Notes: generated from the letters alone by a model not told the origin. 64,000 bases of DNA from Opitutaceae bacterium (GCA_017994935.1 JAGOJU010000011.1:1-64000); one strand, 5' to 3'; shown: positions 41,554 to 51,475, numbered from the stretch's first letter. Numbers and translations: made by a program.

Positions 41554-44500
41554 ATGGCTTTCCGCTTCACCCCCAGTCTGCTCACTAGGTTCTCTCTCCT
41601 CGCGTCGATTGCCGCTGCTTCCGTTGCCGCGGGCGCATCCCAGGCCGCGGACAGGCGCCCCGTGTCCTTCAATCGGGACGTGCGACCCATCCTCTCTGAA
41701 AACTGCTTCGCGTGTCATGGTCCGGACAAGGCCGCCCGCAAGGCCAAGCTTCGCCTCGACCTCCGCGACGTGGCGCTGGAAAAGGGCGCATTCGAGCCCG
41801 GGCAGCCCGACATCAGTGATGCAATCACGCGAATATTTTCCACCGACCCGGATGAGATCATGCCGCCGCCGGATTCCAACCACAGCCTCACGGCTGCACA
41901 ACGGGAAACCCTGAAGCAATGGGTCGCGGAAGGAGCGGAATACGAACCTCACTGGGCATTCATCCCTCCCGTGCGCCCGGAGGTACCGCGCCATTTTTCC
42001 GCGGATCAGGATGTCAATCCCATCGATGCCTTCATCGGCGCAACCCTGGAGAAGGCGGGGCTCCCCTTCTCTCCCGAGGCAGACAAACGCACCCTGATCC
42101 GCCGCCTCAATTTCGATCTGACCGGTCTGCCTCCTTCCAGTGACAGCGTGGACGACTTTGTCGAAAGTCCGCGTTCCGACGCCTACGCGACACTCGTCGA
42201 AAACCTCCTGGCGTCGCGCCACTACGGGGAGCGCATGGCCATTCCATGGCTGGATCTTGTGCGCTACGCGGACACGATCGGTTTCCACAACGACGTCCCC
42301 ATAAAAGTCTGGCCGTATCGCGACTACGTCATCGACACCTTCAATCGCAATCTCCCCTACGATCAATTCACGCGCGAACAGCTGGCCGGCGATCTCCTGC
42401 CTGGCTCCACCATCACGCAACGCGTTGCCTCCGGCTACAACCGGCTGCATCGCATCAGCGGCGAAGGCGGCATCCAGGACAAGGAGTACCTCGCCAAGTA
42501 CGCGGCCGATCGCGTGAGAACCACGGCCACCGCCTTCATGGGCGCCACCCTTGCCTGCGCGGAATGCCACGACCACAAGTTTGACCCGTATACGATCAGG
42601 GACTTTTACCGCTTCGAGGCGATCTTCTCAGACCTTCACGAGAAGGGGGCCTACAATCTCAGCGGCGGATTCACGCCTGAAAATCTTTCGGAGGAATTCA
42701 TTTTCCAATCTGGGAGGCAAGAACAGCAGATCAGGCAGCTCGACCATGAGATTACGCGCCTGAACCGGGAAATTGCAGCAGTCACCGACACCCAGCTTCA
42801 GTCAGAGCGGGTGGAGTGGGAACGCGAGACCCTCGCAAAGGCCAGGGCCGGGGCTCTCGAATGGACGGAGGTGAAGCCCCTGTCGTTTCACTCGCCCTAC
42901 GGAACCACCCTCACCCTTGAGGACGATCAATCCATTTTCGCGAGCGGGATAAATCCACGTAGCGACACCTATGTTGTGACGATCCCTGTGACCCATCCCT
43001 CCATCGCGTCGATCAAGATCGAAAGCCTTTCCGACCTGAGGCTCCCCGGCGACAGTTTTTCCCGCTCGGGGTCGGCCTTCTTTATTTCGGAAATCGAAGT
43101 CGCTGAAACCGGTGCCGACGGATCGCCCGGCCGGTACCTGAAGCTTGCCAACGCAAGAACCAGCAGTTCCGCACAATCCGGCTATCCTCCCTCGGCGTCG
43201 ATTGACGGCGACTCTGGTACGGCGCTCTCGTTTGTACGCAAGGTGGGGGGAGCGGTTGCCTTTGACCTGGCGAGCCCATGGGCCGGCGGCCCTGGTCGAT
43301 CGCTGACGGTCATACTGCGACACTCGGGCCAGCATCCTTTCCAGAACCTCGGCCGCTTCCGGTTCGCTGTCCATGCGCTGCCCGGAATCGATGCCTCCCC
43401 CGACGGCCTGCCCGCAAAGGTTCTTCGAGCATTGAAGGTACCCTCCGACCTACGCAAGCAGGACGAGACCAGGGAGCTTCAGCAGTACTATCGCTCCATC
43501 GCGCCCAGCCTGGCGACGCAACATGCGGCACTGCTGAAGACAACCTCCGCACGCGAGCAGCTTGCCCTGGAGATTCCTTCGATGCCGGTTTCCAAAAGTG
43601 TCGAACGCCGCCCGATCCGCGTGCTTCCGCGGGGCAACTGGATGGATGACAGCGGGGAAATCGTGGAGCCGGGCGTGCCCGGGTTTCTTCGTCAGATCAA
43701 CCGTACCGACGGACAGCCGATGACGCGTCTCGATTTTGCGGAGTGGCTGGTTGCGCCCGACAACCCACTCACGGCACGCACATTCGTGAATCGTCTCTGG
43801 CACCAGTTTTTTGGACAGGGCCTTTGCCGGACACTCGAAGACCTTGGGTCCCAGGGAGCCTGGCCTTCACACCCCGAACTCCTCGACTGGCTGGCCGTGG
43901 AGTTTCGCGAAAGCGGCTGGGACGTGAAACACATGGTGAGGCTGATCGTCAATTCGCGGACCTACCGTCAGTCCTCCGTGACTTCGCAACGCGCCCAAGA
44001 CCACGACCCGCTCAATCAGCTCCTCTCCCACCAGGCCCGCTTCCGACTCGATGCCGAACTCGTCCGTGACAACGCCCTCGCGATCAGCGGACTGCTCGTG
44101 GCCAAGATCGGCGGTCCGAGCGTCTTTCCCTATCAACCCGCCGGCTACTATGCAGCCCTGAATTTTCCGTCGCGCGAATATGTCGAGGACGAGGGTGAGA
44201 ATCTCTACCGGCGCGGTCTTTACACCCACTGGCAGCGCACGTTTCTCCACCCCAGCCTGATGGCCTTTGATGCGCCAGCCCGCGAGGAGTGCACGGCCAA
44301 TCGTATGCCGTCGAATACGCCGCTTCAGGCCCTAGTGCTACTGAATGACCCCACCTACGTCGAAGCCGCGCGCGCCCTGGCGGCAAGGATGATGATGGAA
44401 GGCGGGACAGATGAGGCCGCACGCATCACCTGGGCCTTCTCCCGCACGCTTTCCCGACCGCCCACAACCCGTGAACTCGCCCTGCTCGAGGGTCTCTTCC

Positions 44501-44664
44501 GCCGGCAGCAGACGCGCTTTCGCGATGATCCAGCCGCAGCCCAGGAACTCCTCGGTGTAGGGGCTTCGCCGATTCCCTACCAACTGCCAAGAACCGAGCT
44601 TGCAGCATGGACCTCCGTGGGACGCGCACTGCTCAATCTGCACGAATCCATCACCCGCAACTGA
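41554..44664 (+). CDS. PSCyt1 + DUF1549 + DUF1553 secreted protein
   Basis: A 1,036-residue protein with signal peptide at about 1-30. A cytochrome-c-like PSCyt1 domain (about 35-130) begins DVRPILSENCFACHGPDK with a CxxCH haem site. DUF1549 (about 155-370) has NPIDAFIGATLEKAGLPFSP and LACAECHDHKFDPYT, a second CxxCH. The middle (about 390-700) is a short coiled coil then a beta-sandwich resembling a carbohydrate-binding or discoidin fold, and DUF1553 (about 720-1010) includes NPLTARTFVNRLWHQFFGQG. This architecture with a DUF1501 partner is a hallmark of Planctomycetes/Verrucomicrobia and often accompanies sulfated polysaccharide degradation. ATG 41554 is the start that gives a signal peptide. 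Confidence 0.9.
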   Translation: MAFRFTPSLLTRFSLLASIAAASVAAGASQAADRRPVSFNRDVRPILSENCFACHGPDKAARKAKLRLDLRDVALEKGAFEPGQPDISDAITRIFSTDPDEIMPPPDSNHSLTAAQRETLKQWVAEGAEYEPHWAFIPPVRPEVPRHFSADQDVNPIDAFIGATLEKAGLPFSPEADKRTLIRRLNFDLTGLPPSSDSVDDFVESPRSDAYATLVENLLASRHYGERMAIPWLDLVRYADTIGFHNDVPIKVWPYRDYVIDTFNRNLPYDQFTREQLAGDLLPGSTITQRVASGYNRLHRISGEGGIQDKEYLAKYAADRVRTTATAFMGATLACAECHDHKFDPYTIRDFYRFEAIFSDLHEKGAYNLSGGFTPENLSEEFIFQSGRQEQQIRQLDHEITRLNREIAAVTDTQLQSERVEWERETLAKARAGALEWTEVKPLSFHSPYGTTLTLEDDQSIFASGINPRSDTYVVTIPVTHPSIASIKIESLSDLRLPGDSFSRSGSAFFISEIEVAETGADGSPGRYLKLANARTSSSAQSGYPPSASIDGDSGTALSFVRKVGGAVAFDLASPWAGGPGRSLTVILRHSGQHPFQNLGRFRFAVHALPGIDASPDGLPAKVLRALKVPSDLRKQDETRELQQYYRSIAPSLATQHAALLKTTSAREQLALEIPSMPVSKSVERRPIRVLPRGNWMDDSGEIVEPGVPGFLRQINRTDGQPMTRLDFAEWLVAPDNPLTARTFVNRLWHQFFGQGLCRTLEDLGSQGAWPSHPELLDWLAVEFRESGWDVKHMVRLIVNSRTYRQSSVTSQRAQDHDPLNQLLSHQARFRLDAELVRDNALAISGLLVAKIGGPSVFPYQPAGYYAALNFPSREYVEDEGENLYRRGLYTHWQRTFLHPSLMAFDAPAREECTANRMPSNTPLQALVLLNDPTYVEAARALAARMMMEGGTDEAARITWAFSRTLSRPPTTRELALLEGLFRRQQTRFRDDPAAAQELLGVGASPIPYQLPRTELAAWTSVGRALLNLHESITRN

Positions 44665-44691
44665 ACAGCCTGGAAATCCGCGAAGGCTCCC

Positions 44692-46119
44692 ATGCACCCG
44701 ATTGAATCCTTCTCTCAGACCCTCACCCGCCGCACCTTCCTTGGTCGATCCGCTGCCGGTATCGGATCGCTCGCGCTCGCCAGTCTTCTCAATCCGCATT
44801 TGCTGCGGGCCGCCGACGCGAACTCAAAGTGGCGCGGCATCATCCACCCGCTCCACCACCCCGCAAAAATCAAGAGAGTCATCTATCTCTACCAGGCGGG
44901 TGGCCCTTCGCATCTCGAAACCTTCGACTACAAGCCAAAACTCGCGGAGATGCACGGCAAGGGCATGCCGGTGTCGTTCACCCAGGGCCAGCAGATCGCC
45001 CAGCTTCAGGGCAAGGAGTTGAAATGCCACGGTCCGCAATTCGCATTCGAACGCTTCGGAAAATCGGGACAGGAAATCTGCTCGCTCTTTCCCCACATCG
45101 GCAGCGTGGCTGACGACGTGTGCATCGTGCGATCGATGTACACGGAGCAGATCAACCACGACCCGGCACACACGTTCATGAATACGGGATCGATCATCGC
45201 CGGACGCCCCAGCATGGGGTCGTGGTTGACCTACGGACTCGGGTCGGAGTCCGACGACTTTCCCGGTTTTGTGGTTCTCATGTCCGCCGGCAAGGGCGGG
45301 CAGATGCAGCCGGTCGCTTCACGTCAGTGGCACAGCGGCTTCCTCCCCAGCCGATTTCAGGGTGTGAAATTCCAGTCCAAGGGGGACCCGGTACTCTACA
45401 TCAACAATCCTGCTGGCGTCACCCGCAAAGATCAGGGCGGTCTTGTCGATGTCGTCAACCAGCTCAATCAGGCCGAGCACGACGCCATCCAGGACCCCGA
45501 AATCCTCACGCGCATCAGCCAGTACGAAATGGCATTCCGGATGCAGGCCAGCGTTCCCGGCCTGATGGACGTATCGCAGGAGTCCAGCCGCGTGCTGGAG
45601 ATGTATGGAGCGAAACCTGGCGACGGAAGTTTTGCATCGAACTGCCTGCTCGCCCGTCGACTGGCCGAACGGGGCGTGCGCTTCATCCAGCTCTATCACC
45701 GCGACTGGGACCATCATGACGACGTCTCACACGTGAAGTTCAAGGCGGAGGAGGTTGATCGTCCCACCGCCGCCCTCATCCGCGATCTGAAGGATCGTGG
45801 CATGTTCGAGGAGACGCTCATCATCTGGGGCGGTGAATTCGGCCGCACACCGATGGCCCAGGGCAAGGGACGCGACCACCACATCAAGGGTTTCTCCATC
45901 ATGCTTGCGGGCGGAGGCATCAGGGGCGGTCTCACCTATGGCGCCACGGACGAACTCGGCTACAATGCGGTGGAAAATCCCGTGAGTGTGCACGACCTCC
46001 ACGCGACCATGCTTCATCAATTCGGCGTCGACCACACCCGGCTCACCTACCGCTACCAGGGGCGCAATTTTCGCCTGACGGATGTGCATGGGACCGTGCA
46101 AAAGGATTGGCTCGCCTGA
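44692..46119 (+). CDS. Tat-exported DUF1501 (sulfatase-superfamily-like) protein
   Basis: A 475-residue protein of the DUF1501 family, a branch of the alkaline phosphatase/sulfatase fold. Twin-arginine signal LTRRTFLGRSAAGIGSL at about 10-27. Conserved motifs: YLYQAGGPSHLETFDYKP, SLFPHIGSVADDVCIVRSMY and GEFGRTPMAQGKGRDHH. It lies 27 bp after the DUF1549/1553 gene and is the standard second gene of this pair. The enzymatic role is not established for the family. Confidence 0.92.
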   Translation: MHPIESFSQTLTRRTFLGRSAAGIGSLALASLLNPHLLRAADANSKWRGIIHPLHHPAKIKRVIYLYQAGGPSHLETFDYKPKLAEMHGKGMPVSFTQGQQIAQLQGKELKCHGPQFAFERFGKSGQEICSLFPHIGSVADDVCIVRSMYTEQINHDPAHTFMNTGSIIAGRPSMGSWLTYGLGSESDDFPGFVVLMSAGKGGQMQPVASRQWHSGFLPSRFQGVKFQSKGDPVLYINNPAGVTRKDQGGLVDVVNQLNQAEHDAIQDPEILTRISQYEMAFRMQASVPGLMDVSQESSRVLEMYGAKPGDGSFASNCLLARRLAERGVRFIQLYHRDWDHHDDVSHVKFKAEEVDRPTAALIRDLKDRGMFEETLIIWGGEFGRTPMAQGKGRDHHIKGFSIMLAGGGIRGGLTYGATDELGYNAVENPVSVHDLHATMLHQFGVDHTRLTYRYQGRNFRLTDVHGTVQKDWLA

Positions 46120-46218
46120 GCCGTTGGCACAACCTGCCTGTCAGCGGCGACGCGAGGCCAGGCGCCGGCTGGGGGACAACGAATTCCCGTCGATTCCCGG
46201 CGCCTCCCCTGCTACGCA

Positions 46219-48537
46219 ATGAGCATGCACCGCGTACCGGTTTCCGCCATCGCCGCCTTTCTTGTCGCTGTCGCACTGGCGGCCGCGGCCTTGCTCGTCG
46301 GTACCGGAAACTTCGTTTCTCCCGCTGCCCGCTCGGCCAACCAGATCGACAAGGCCAACGCTGAACTTTTTGGCCTGAGTGAAGCCTCCAGCCCATCCCA
46401 AACAGTGCCTGACGAAAGGTTCAAGGGCGCCGTGTTTCTGGATGCCGGTGACAGGTCCCCATGGTTTGGAACCTATGTCGGAGGCGACTCGTACACCGGC
46501 ACGGTCAGGAGCACGTCCTTTCCACTGGCTGAACCCAAAATCCATATCCCCGTCATCGGCTATCCCGATTCCAACGGCAATTCACTCGCTCTGGAGATCC
46601 TTGGTCCTGATGGCACCGTCATCGATTCGATCGTTTGCCAGTCCGGCAACTCCATGGAGAAGATCGAACTCTGGACCGTCAGCGTGAAGGCATGGGTCGG
46701 CCACAGGGCGCGCCTCAAGCTGACCGATGGCCTGACGGGCATGCGGGGCTGGTTGGGCGTGGGGCACCCCCTTGGCGTTTCCAGATGGCTGGCAAATGTC
46801 CCCACCAACTACACGCGTTTGGTGATCGCGATTCTCGCGATCGCAGGGCTGCTCTTCATCCCGGGCGCGGCGTTGCGCACGTGGTCTCCCCGTTTTTCAA
46901 GGAGCATCGCACTGCTCCCTGTTCCTGGACTGCTGATGCTGGCCGTGTTAGGACCGCTCGTCGCGACCGGTGTGCTTCCGGGCTCGACTCGCCTGTTCTC
47001 AATTGCCGTGCTCCTGGGATCCGCCCTCACGAGCGCCGGGCTGGGCTTGCTCTGGTGGCGGCGCGGTTCTCCGTTCGTTGCCGCGGATCGCTCCCCTTTC
47101 CTCATCTACGCCTGTGTTTGCGGATCCTCGCTCGCCTACGCATGCCTGCCTTTGTCGGTTCCCCAGAGGGTATCCCCTCCATGGTCCCCGCTGATGGAAA
47201 TCACCTCCGCACAACGGGAGACGCTTCTCCCCTTCCTCACGGCAAGTCACCTCCTGAACCGCGGGAAAGTGCCACCGCAAGGGACAGATCCCGTCGATGG
47301 AATCCGAGCGCCCGAGTATCGAGCACCGTTCGTTCCTCTCTGCATCGTGTCGCTCTTGACGATCTTCCGGGTGGATCCCGTTCTTCCAACGACCGCTTCC
47401 GTCGGCGCGTGGCCGTTGGATCCGGGCGGATATTTTCTCGGACGCATCTTCGGGATTCTCACCCAGGCCTTCGTGCTCCTCGGTGGTGTCTGCCTGGCTG
47501 CCAGGATGCTGCCGCAGGCATGGCGCCGCGCCCTGACCTGGCTGGCTGTGGCCCCGGTTGTTCTGCTCGGCACCGACTTTCCAGCGCCCCTGCTGCTCGC
47601 GGCCTTCTTCTGTACGCTCGCGGTGATCTCGATTCTCGGGTCCCGCTCGGCCCCTCTCGCGGGAATCGGTTGTTCGCTGGCAGTCGTCACTCATCCGACC
47701 GCGTGCCTGATGATCCTGCCGGTTGCCGGGCTGCTCCTTCATGACGCCGCCACCTGCCACGATGGAAAATGCGGCGCTCGCCTCGGCATCGCCATCAGGC
47801 AGGGTCTCCTGTTTTTTGCGGTGTTGCTGCCTGTCTTGGCGCTGTGGATACATTTCTCCACGCGAGGGAATGCGCTCGATCTGACGTTGCGCACAATCGC
47901 GGGGGATGGTCATGAGCTGGCCCGCGCCTCCGATCCAGGCTCCTGGCTCATGGCGCGTGTATCCAATCTGTGGTATACCCTCATGCCCACCGCCCTCTTC
48001 TTCATCCCCCCTCCTGAGATCGCTGCAGACTCCCTCTTGTCGGCTTCGCTGCGCTGGGTCGACGGCTATGCCGGATCCCTGGCCGGTCATGTCGGCTATT
48101 TCGCGTTTCTGTTCTGTGCCACGCTTGCCGCGGAGCCAGGAAGGGATTTTCGGAGGCGCGTGTGGGGTTGGCTGATCTGGGGGGCGCTGGGGTTGATGCT
48201 CGCCGTCTGGGGAACGAGCTCCGGCGGACTGGGGCGGCATGGACTGGAAACACTTTCCATCCTGTTGATCGTCGTCGCATCCTCCACTTCCGGATTGGGC
48301 GATCGTGCATGGAAATGGCTGATGATCGCCACGACCGCGGAAGCAGTATCGCTCCGGGCAATCGGGATTTTTTCCTCCGCATCGCTCGGGAGCAGCGCCA
48401 TATCGCCGCAGACCGTCATCCTTTCACTGATTGTCATCACCGGGACCATCCTTCCGCTTGTCTGGTATCTGCGAACAGACCCCGGCCACGTTTCACCGGC
48501 GATCAAGCACCCTCCCCCATCAACCGTTGCATCGTAG
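46219..48537 (+). CDS. Large polytopic membrane protein of unknown function
   Basis: A 772-residue protein. An N-terminal anchor (about 8-28) precedes a roughly 170-residue polar region with beta-rich sequence (SPWFGTYVGGDSYTGTVRST). About 12-14 hydrophobic helices follow from residue 195 onward, e.g. LVIAILAIAGLLFIPGA, LLLAAFFCTLAVISIL and VILSLIVITGTILPLVWYL. The arrangement of an exoplasmic beta domain followed by many helices, with long loops such as VPPQGTDPVDGIRAPEYRA, resembles GT-C-type glycosyltransferases, but no DxD/ExD motif was convincingly seen at the expected loop. It follows the DUF1501 gene by 99 bp on the same strand. Not assigned to a family. Confidence 0.7.
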   Translation: MSMHRVPVSAIAAFLVAVALAAAALLVGTGNFVSPAARSANQIDKANAELFGLSEASSPSQTVPDERFKGAVFLDAGDRSPWFGTYVGGDSYTGTVRSTSFPLAEPKIHIPVIGYPDSNGNSLALEILGPDGTVIDSIVCQSGNSMEKIELWTVSVKAWVGHRARLKLTDGLTGMRGWLGVGHPLGVSRWLANVPTNYTRLVIAILAIAGLLFIPGAALRTWSPRFSRSIALLPVPGLLMLAVLGPLVATGVLPGSTRLFSIAVLLGSALTSAGLGLLWWRRGSPFVAADRSPFLIYACVCGSSLAYACLPLSVPQRVSPPWSPLMEITSAQRETLLPFLTASHLLNRGKVPPQGTDPVDGIRAPEYRAPFVPLCIVSLLTIFRVDPVLPTTASVGAWPLDPGGYFLGRIFGILTQAFVLLGGVCLAARMLPQAWRRALTWLAVAPVVLLGTDFPAPLLLAAFFCTLAVISILGSRSAPLAGIGCSLAVVTHPTACLMILPVAGLLLHDAATCHDGKCGARLGIAIRQGLLFFAVLLPVLALWIHFSTRGNALDLTLRTIAGDGHELARASDPGSWLMARVSNLWYTLMPTALFFIPPPEIAADSLLSASLRWVDGYAGSLAGHVGYFAFLFCATLAAEPGRDFRRRVWGWLIWGALGLMLAVWGTSSGGLGRHGLETLSILLIVVASSTSGLGDRAWKWLMIATTAEAVSLRAIGIFSSASLGSSAISPQTVILSLIVITGTILPLVWYLRTDPGHVSPAIKHPPPSTVAS

Positions 48538-48575
48538 ACGCACCGGTGCCCTTTTCCCTCGGAGGAGAAGAACGA

Positions 48576-49424
48576 TCACAGGGCCTCGACTTCGAAGCGA
48601 TGGGACGGCGTCACGAACTCATCCTGCGCGGAGACCGTCAGGATCTCACGTGATCTGGCATCCGCGGTTCGCTTGAGCAGGCCATACACCGAAGCGCTCG
48701 CGCGACCGAGCGCTTCGGCAACGGATCCTCCTTCCAGCCAGTGAACGAAAAACAGCGCCGCTATCGCATCGCCCGCACCATTCACCGCCAGCGGCAATCG
48801 CGGCGTGCGCACACGGAACATCCGTTGACCTTCGGAGGCCACGAGATCGATGCATTCCCTCGGCGTCTCTTCGGTGTTCAGCGAGGTGACAAGGATCACC
48901 TTCGGCCCGAGCGCATGCACGGCCGCAATCGCCTGCCGCGTCGCTGCAAGTGTCCGCGTCTCGCAGCCTGACAGGTGGTCGAGTTCCCAGTGGTTCGGGG
49001 TGATGACATCCGCGAACGGCACGGCGCGGGTCTTCATGAATTCGGGGATGCCCGGCCGCACAAAGACTCCGCGCCCCACGTCACCGATCACCGGATCACA
49101 GCAATATTTCGCCCGCGGGTTCGCGGCCTTCACTTTCGCGACCGAGCCCAAAATGGCCTCTCCTATGTCGGCGGAGCCCATGTATCCCGAAAGCACGCCA
49201 TCGCAGTCAGCGAGCACCCCCCGCATTTCAATTCCTTCGACGCATTCCTCAACCATGCCTCCGTCAAAAACACGCCCCTTCCATGCGCCATATCCGGTAT
49301 GATTGGAAAATTGCACCGTATGAACCGGCCAAACCTCATGTCCAAGGCGTTGCATGGGGAAAACCGCCGACGCATTGCCGACATGTCCGTAGGCGACATG
49401 AGATTGGATCGAGAGGATGTTCAT
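48576..49424 (-). CDS. pdxY: Pyridoxal kinase (PdxY-like)
   Basis: A 282-residue ribokinase-fold enzyme that phosphorylates pyridoxal for PLP salvage. The start MNILSIQSHVAYGHVGNASA is characteristic of PdxY/PdxK; VQFSNHTGYG continues the substrate pocket and NGAGDAIAALFF provides the anion hole and catalytic Asp (GAGD form). GYMGSADIGEAIL is the conserved central stretch. ATG 49424 is chosen over one 14 codons upstream, since the short N-terminal extension is absent from the family. Many PLP enzymes lie in this window, but no operon link is evident. Confidence 0.9.
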   Translation of the reverse strand: MNILSIQSHVAYGHVGNASAVFPMQRLGHEVWPVHTVQFSNHTGYGAWKGRVFDGGMVEECVEGIEMRGVLADCDGVLSGYMGSADIGEAILGSVAKVKAANPRAKYCCDPVIGDVGRGVFVRPGIPEFMKTRAVPFADVITPNHWELDHLSGCETRTLAATRQAIAAVHALGPKVILVTSLNTEETPRECIDLVASEGQRMFRVRTPRLPLAVNGAGDAIAALFFVHWLEGGSVAEALGRASASVYGLLKRTADARSREILTVSAQDEFVTPSHRFEVEAL

Positions 49425-49663
49425 GCCGGAGAAATAGGAGCGTGTCGTCCCAATGAAAACCAACAAAGAGCGGCGTCCAGGCCAGGCCTCGACATGGATG
49501 CGTGAAGCAGGGTGAGAGGGCCCGGCGGCGGATCGAACCTGGGTAGTTCAGCTTAGGCACGCATGCTTGCGCCAAGTGCCATCTCATGGCTCGCTTGGGA
49601 CAGTGGCTTGCAACCGATTCCCCCTTCAGAGTTCTCCATCATTTGCCGAAGATAACATTTGCA

Positions 49664-50191
49664 ATGGCTGAACCGCGAAATCTTCCGACCTCCGACGAGA
49701 TGAGGGCTCTCTTCTGGGTGATCTTCGACACCCTGGAGGAGGAGATTCGCAATGAGGTGCAACGATGGTGGGCGACGCACGACCCCGGGGCACCGCAGAT
49801 TCTGACCGACCCGAAGGACTTTGTCACAGACGTCACCTACGTCGCGAGTGTTGGCACCATCATCCAGCTTCGCATCGACCGCCTGGCTGATCGCAAACAC
49901 TCCGTGCTCCGGGCGATCTACCATGAGCTTGCGCACTTCTATATCGCTGCCGTCGGCAGCCATGCGCCCTCGGATTACGACAAACGGCGGGAGGTGCACG
50001 AGAGCGGTGCGACAAAACTCACGAAGACGTTCACGGACGATCTCAAACGCTCTCCCCTGAAGCGGAAGGCTCTGCGCGCGCACCCGCTGGTCGAGCGTTT
50101 CAATCGCCTCTTCGATTTCTCACCGCTCTACATTGGAGACCGCGATTTTGCCGCGCGGCTCGCGGCCGAGTGGGCTGCCGAGACGCGATAG
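49664..50191 (+). CDS. Uncharacterised protein with HExxH motif
   Basis: A 175-residue soluble protein, start at MAEPRNLP, with a longer in-frame reading from 49586. YHELAHFY contains an HExxH zinc-binding pattern (His87, Glu88, His91) in a predicted helix following the strand-like region FVTDVTYVASVGTIIQLRID, an arrangement like small zincins. A third ligand is not obvious. The C-terminus is helical and Arg/Lys-rich (RSPLKRKALRAHPL). I do not recognise the family. The motif is suggestive of a small metallopeptidase but could occur by chance. Confidence 0.6.
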   Translation: MAEPRNLPTSDEMRALFWVIFDTLEEEIRNEVQRWWATHDPGAPQILTDPKDFVTDVTYVASVGTIIQLRIDRLADRKHSVLRAIYHELAHFYIAAVGSHAPSDYDKRREVHESGATKLTKTFTDDLKRSPLKRKALRAHPLVERFNRLFDFSPLYIGDRDFAARLAAEWAAETR

Positions 50192-50221
50192 CGCAAGGGA
50201 TCGGAGTCGCCGGGAACGATT

Positions 50222-51061
50222 TCAGCCCCGGCTGAACAGCGCGTTGACTGCCGCGTGGGAAAACTCGGACTGTTCCAACAGGTCCGATTCGACGTGGCTG
50301 CGAATGTCCTTCGCCAGCTTCCATGCAACGGGCATCGTGGCCCGCATCATGCCGCTGCCAAACGTCACGCGCCGCACTCCGATCCGTTCCAGTTCCGGAA
50401 TCGAGGGTGCACCATGTCCTGCCATGATGTTCACGGGACATGCGACGCTCCTGACGAACCGCGAGATCGTTTCAGAATCGCGAAGCGCTATCGGAAAGAT
50501 CACGTCGGCCCCCGCTTCACAGTAGGCGCGGGCTCGTTCCACGGCCTGCACCAGACGTTCCTCGGGATTGCCCGTTCCGTGAAGAAAAACATCCACACGG
50601 GCATTGATCACAAGGGGAAGGCCGGCAGCTGCGGCAACGTCACGTACGGCCCGTATGATGCCGGATTGTTCGGCAATGCCTGAAAGCGGTCGTCCTGCGC
50701 CCCGTCCGTCCTCAAGGTTCACACCTGCCACGCCAGCGTCGATTGCCTGCTTCATCACACCCGCGATCTCCGTCGCAGAGCTCCCATATCCCGCCTCAAG
50801 GTCGGCTGTCACAGGCACCGCGACAGTCTGCGCGATCCGCCCGACCAGCATCAGCATTTCGCTGGCGCTGACATGCTGCCCATCGGGATAACCAAGGACC
50901 GCCGCCATCCCGCCGCTTGTTGTTGCAATGGCCGGAAAGCCGGCCTTCTCAAACAGGCGGGCACTGACACAATCCCAGGCGTTCGGAAGCACGAGCATCC
51001 TCGCCCCGTGATGGAGCTCACGCAGGGTTGTCGCGCGGGTGCGTTGTTCCTCCCGTTTCAT
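50222..51061 (-). CDS. Isocitrate lyase/PEP mutase superfamily protein
   Basis: A 279-residue TIM-barrel enzyme of the ICL/PEPM family. Motifs: NAWDCVSARLFEKAGFPAIATTS is the barrel entrance (split here: NAWDCVSARLF near 30), GYPDGQHVS near 60, VPVTADLEAGYG carrying the metal-binding Asp/Glu near 90, GVNLEDG near 120. The catalytic-loop KKCG of true isocitrate lyases is absent, consistent with the oxaloacetate hydrolase/2-methylisocitrate-lyase-like/phosphonopyruvate group. Substrate not assigned. ATG 51061 was chosen to match the family start. Confidence 0.86.
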   Translation of the reverse strand: MKREEQRTRATTLRELHHGARMLVLPNAWDCVSARLFEKAGFPAIATTSGGMAAVLGYPDGQHVSASEMLMLVGRIAQTVAVPVTADLEAGYGSSATEIAGVMKQAIDAGVAGVNLEDGRGAGRPLSGIAEQSGIIRAVRDVAAAAGLPLVINARVDVFLHGTGNPEERLVQAVERARAYCEAGADVIFPIALRDSETISRFVRSVACPVNIMAGHGAPSIPELERIGVRRVTFGSGMMRATMPVAWKLAKDIRSHVESDLLEQSEFSHAAVNALFSRG

Positions 51062-51192
51062 CTTTCCGGCCTCCAAAGAGAGCAAACACCTGCTACCGTG
51101 TGCGACCTCCCGGCGGACGCGCAAACAGACAGGCCTGCGGTACAGGTCGGACCCGGCTTGCGTTGGTGGGGTGATTGTTTCATGGAATTGTC

Positions 51193-51465
51193 ATGCCCAC
51201 TGCCATCGTCATGCTGAAGATCGATCACCGGAAGGTCACGGGCACCGCCGAGAAGCTGCTCGAAATCCCGGACATCGCCGAGGTGTACTCGGTGTCGGGG
51301 CGGTTCGACCTGCTGGTGATCATCAGATCGGACTCGGTGGACAAGATCGAGTCGGTCATCACCGACGCGCTGCTGAAGACCGAAGGCATTGTCGAGAGCG
51401 AGACGATGTTTGCGTTCCGGAGCCTGGACAAACGGGAGGGTGGCCGGGCGATTGATGTCGATTGA
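51193..51465 (+). CDS. Stand-alone Lrp/AsnC effector (RAM) domain protein
   Basis: A 90-residue protein consisting only of the alpha-beta RAM fold of Lrp/AsnC regulators, without the helix-turn-helix. It shows the beta-alpha-beta pattern AIVMLKID, the conserved EVYSVSGRFDLLVIIRSDSV centre (Gly-Arg-Phe-Asp is the effector pocket) and the closing strand ESETMFAFRSL. Such SraA-like proteins bind amino acids and can partner with full-length Lrp proteins. GC-rich and intact. The stop is 10 bp from that of the convergent AhpD-like gene. Confidence 0.85.
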   Translation: MPTAIVMLKIDHRKVTGTAEKLLEIPDIAEVYSVSGRFDLLVIIRSDSVDKIESVITDALLKTEGIVESETMFAFRSLDKREGGRAIDVD

Positions 51466-51475
51466 GCGGCGCGTG

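Noticed and set aside
46999..48240. 413-codon minus-strand frame
   Set aside because: Antisense to the large membrane protein; composition is Arg/Gln/Glu/Gly-rich with no motif.
49520..49600. tRNA-like words (GGATCGAACC, GGTAGTTCAGC)
   Set aside because: The fragments are in the wrong order and no acceptor, D or anticodon stem can be built around them.
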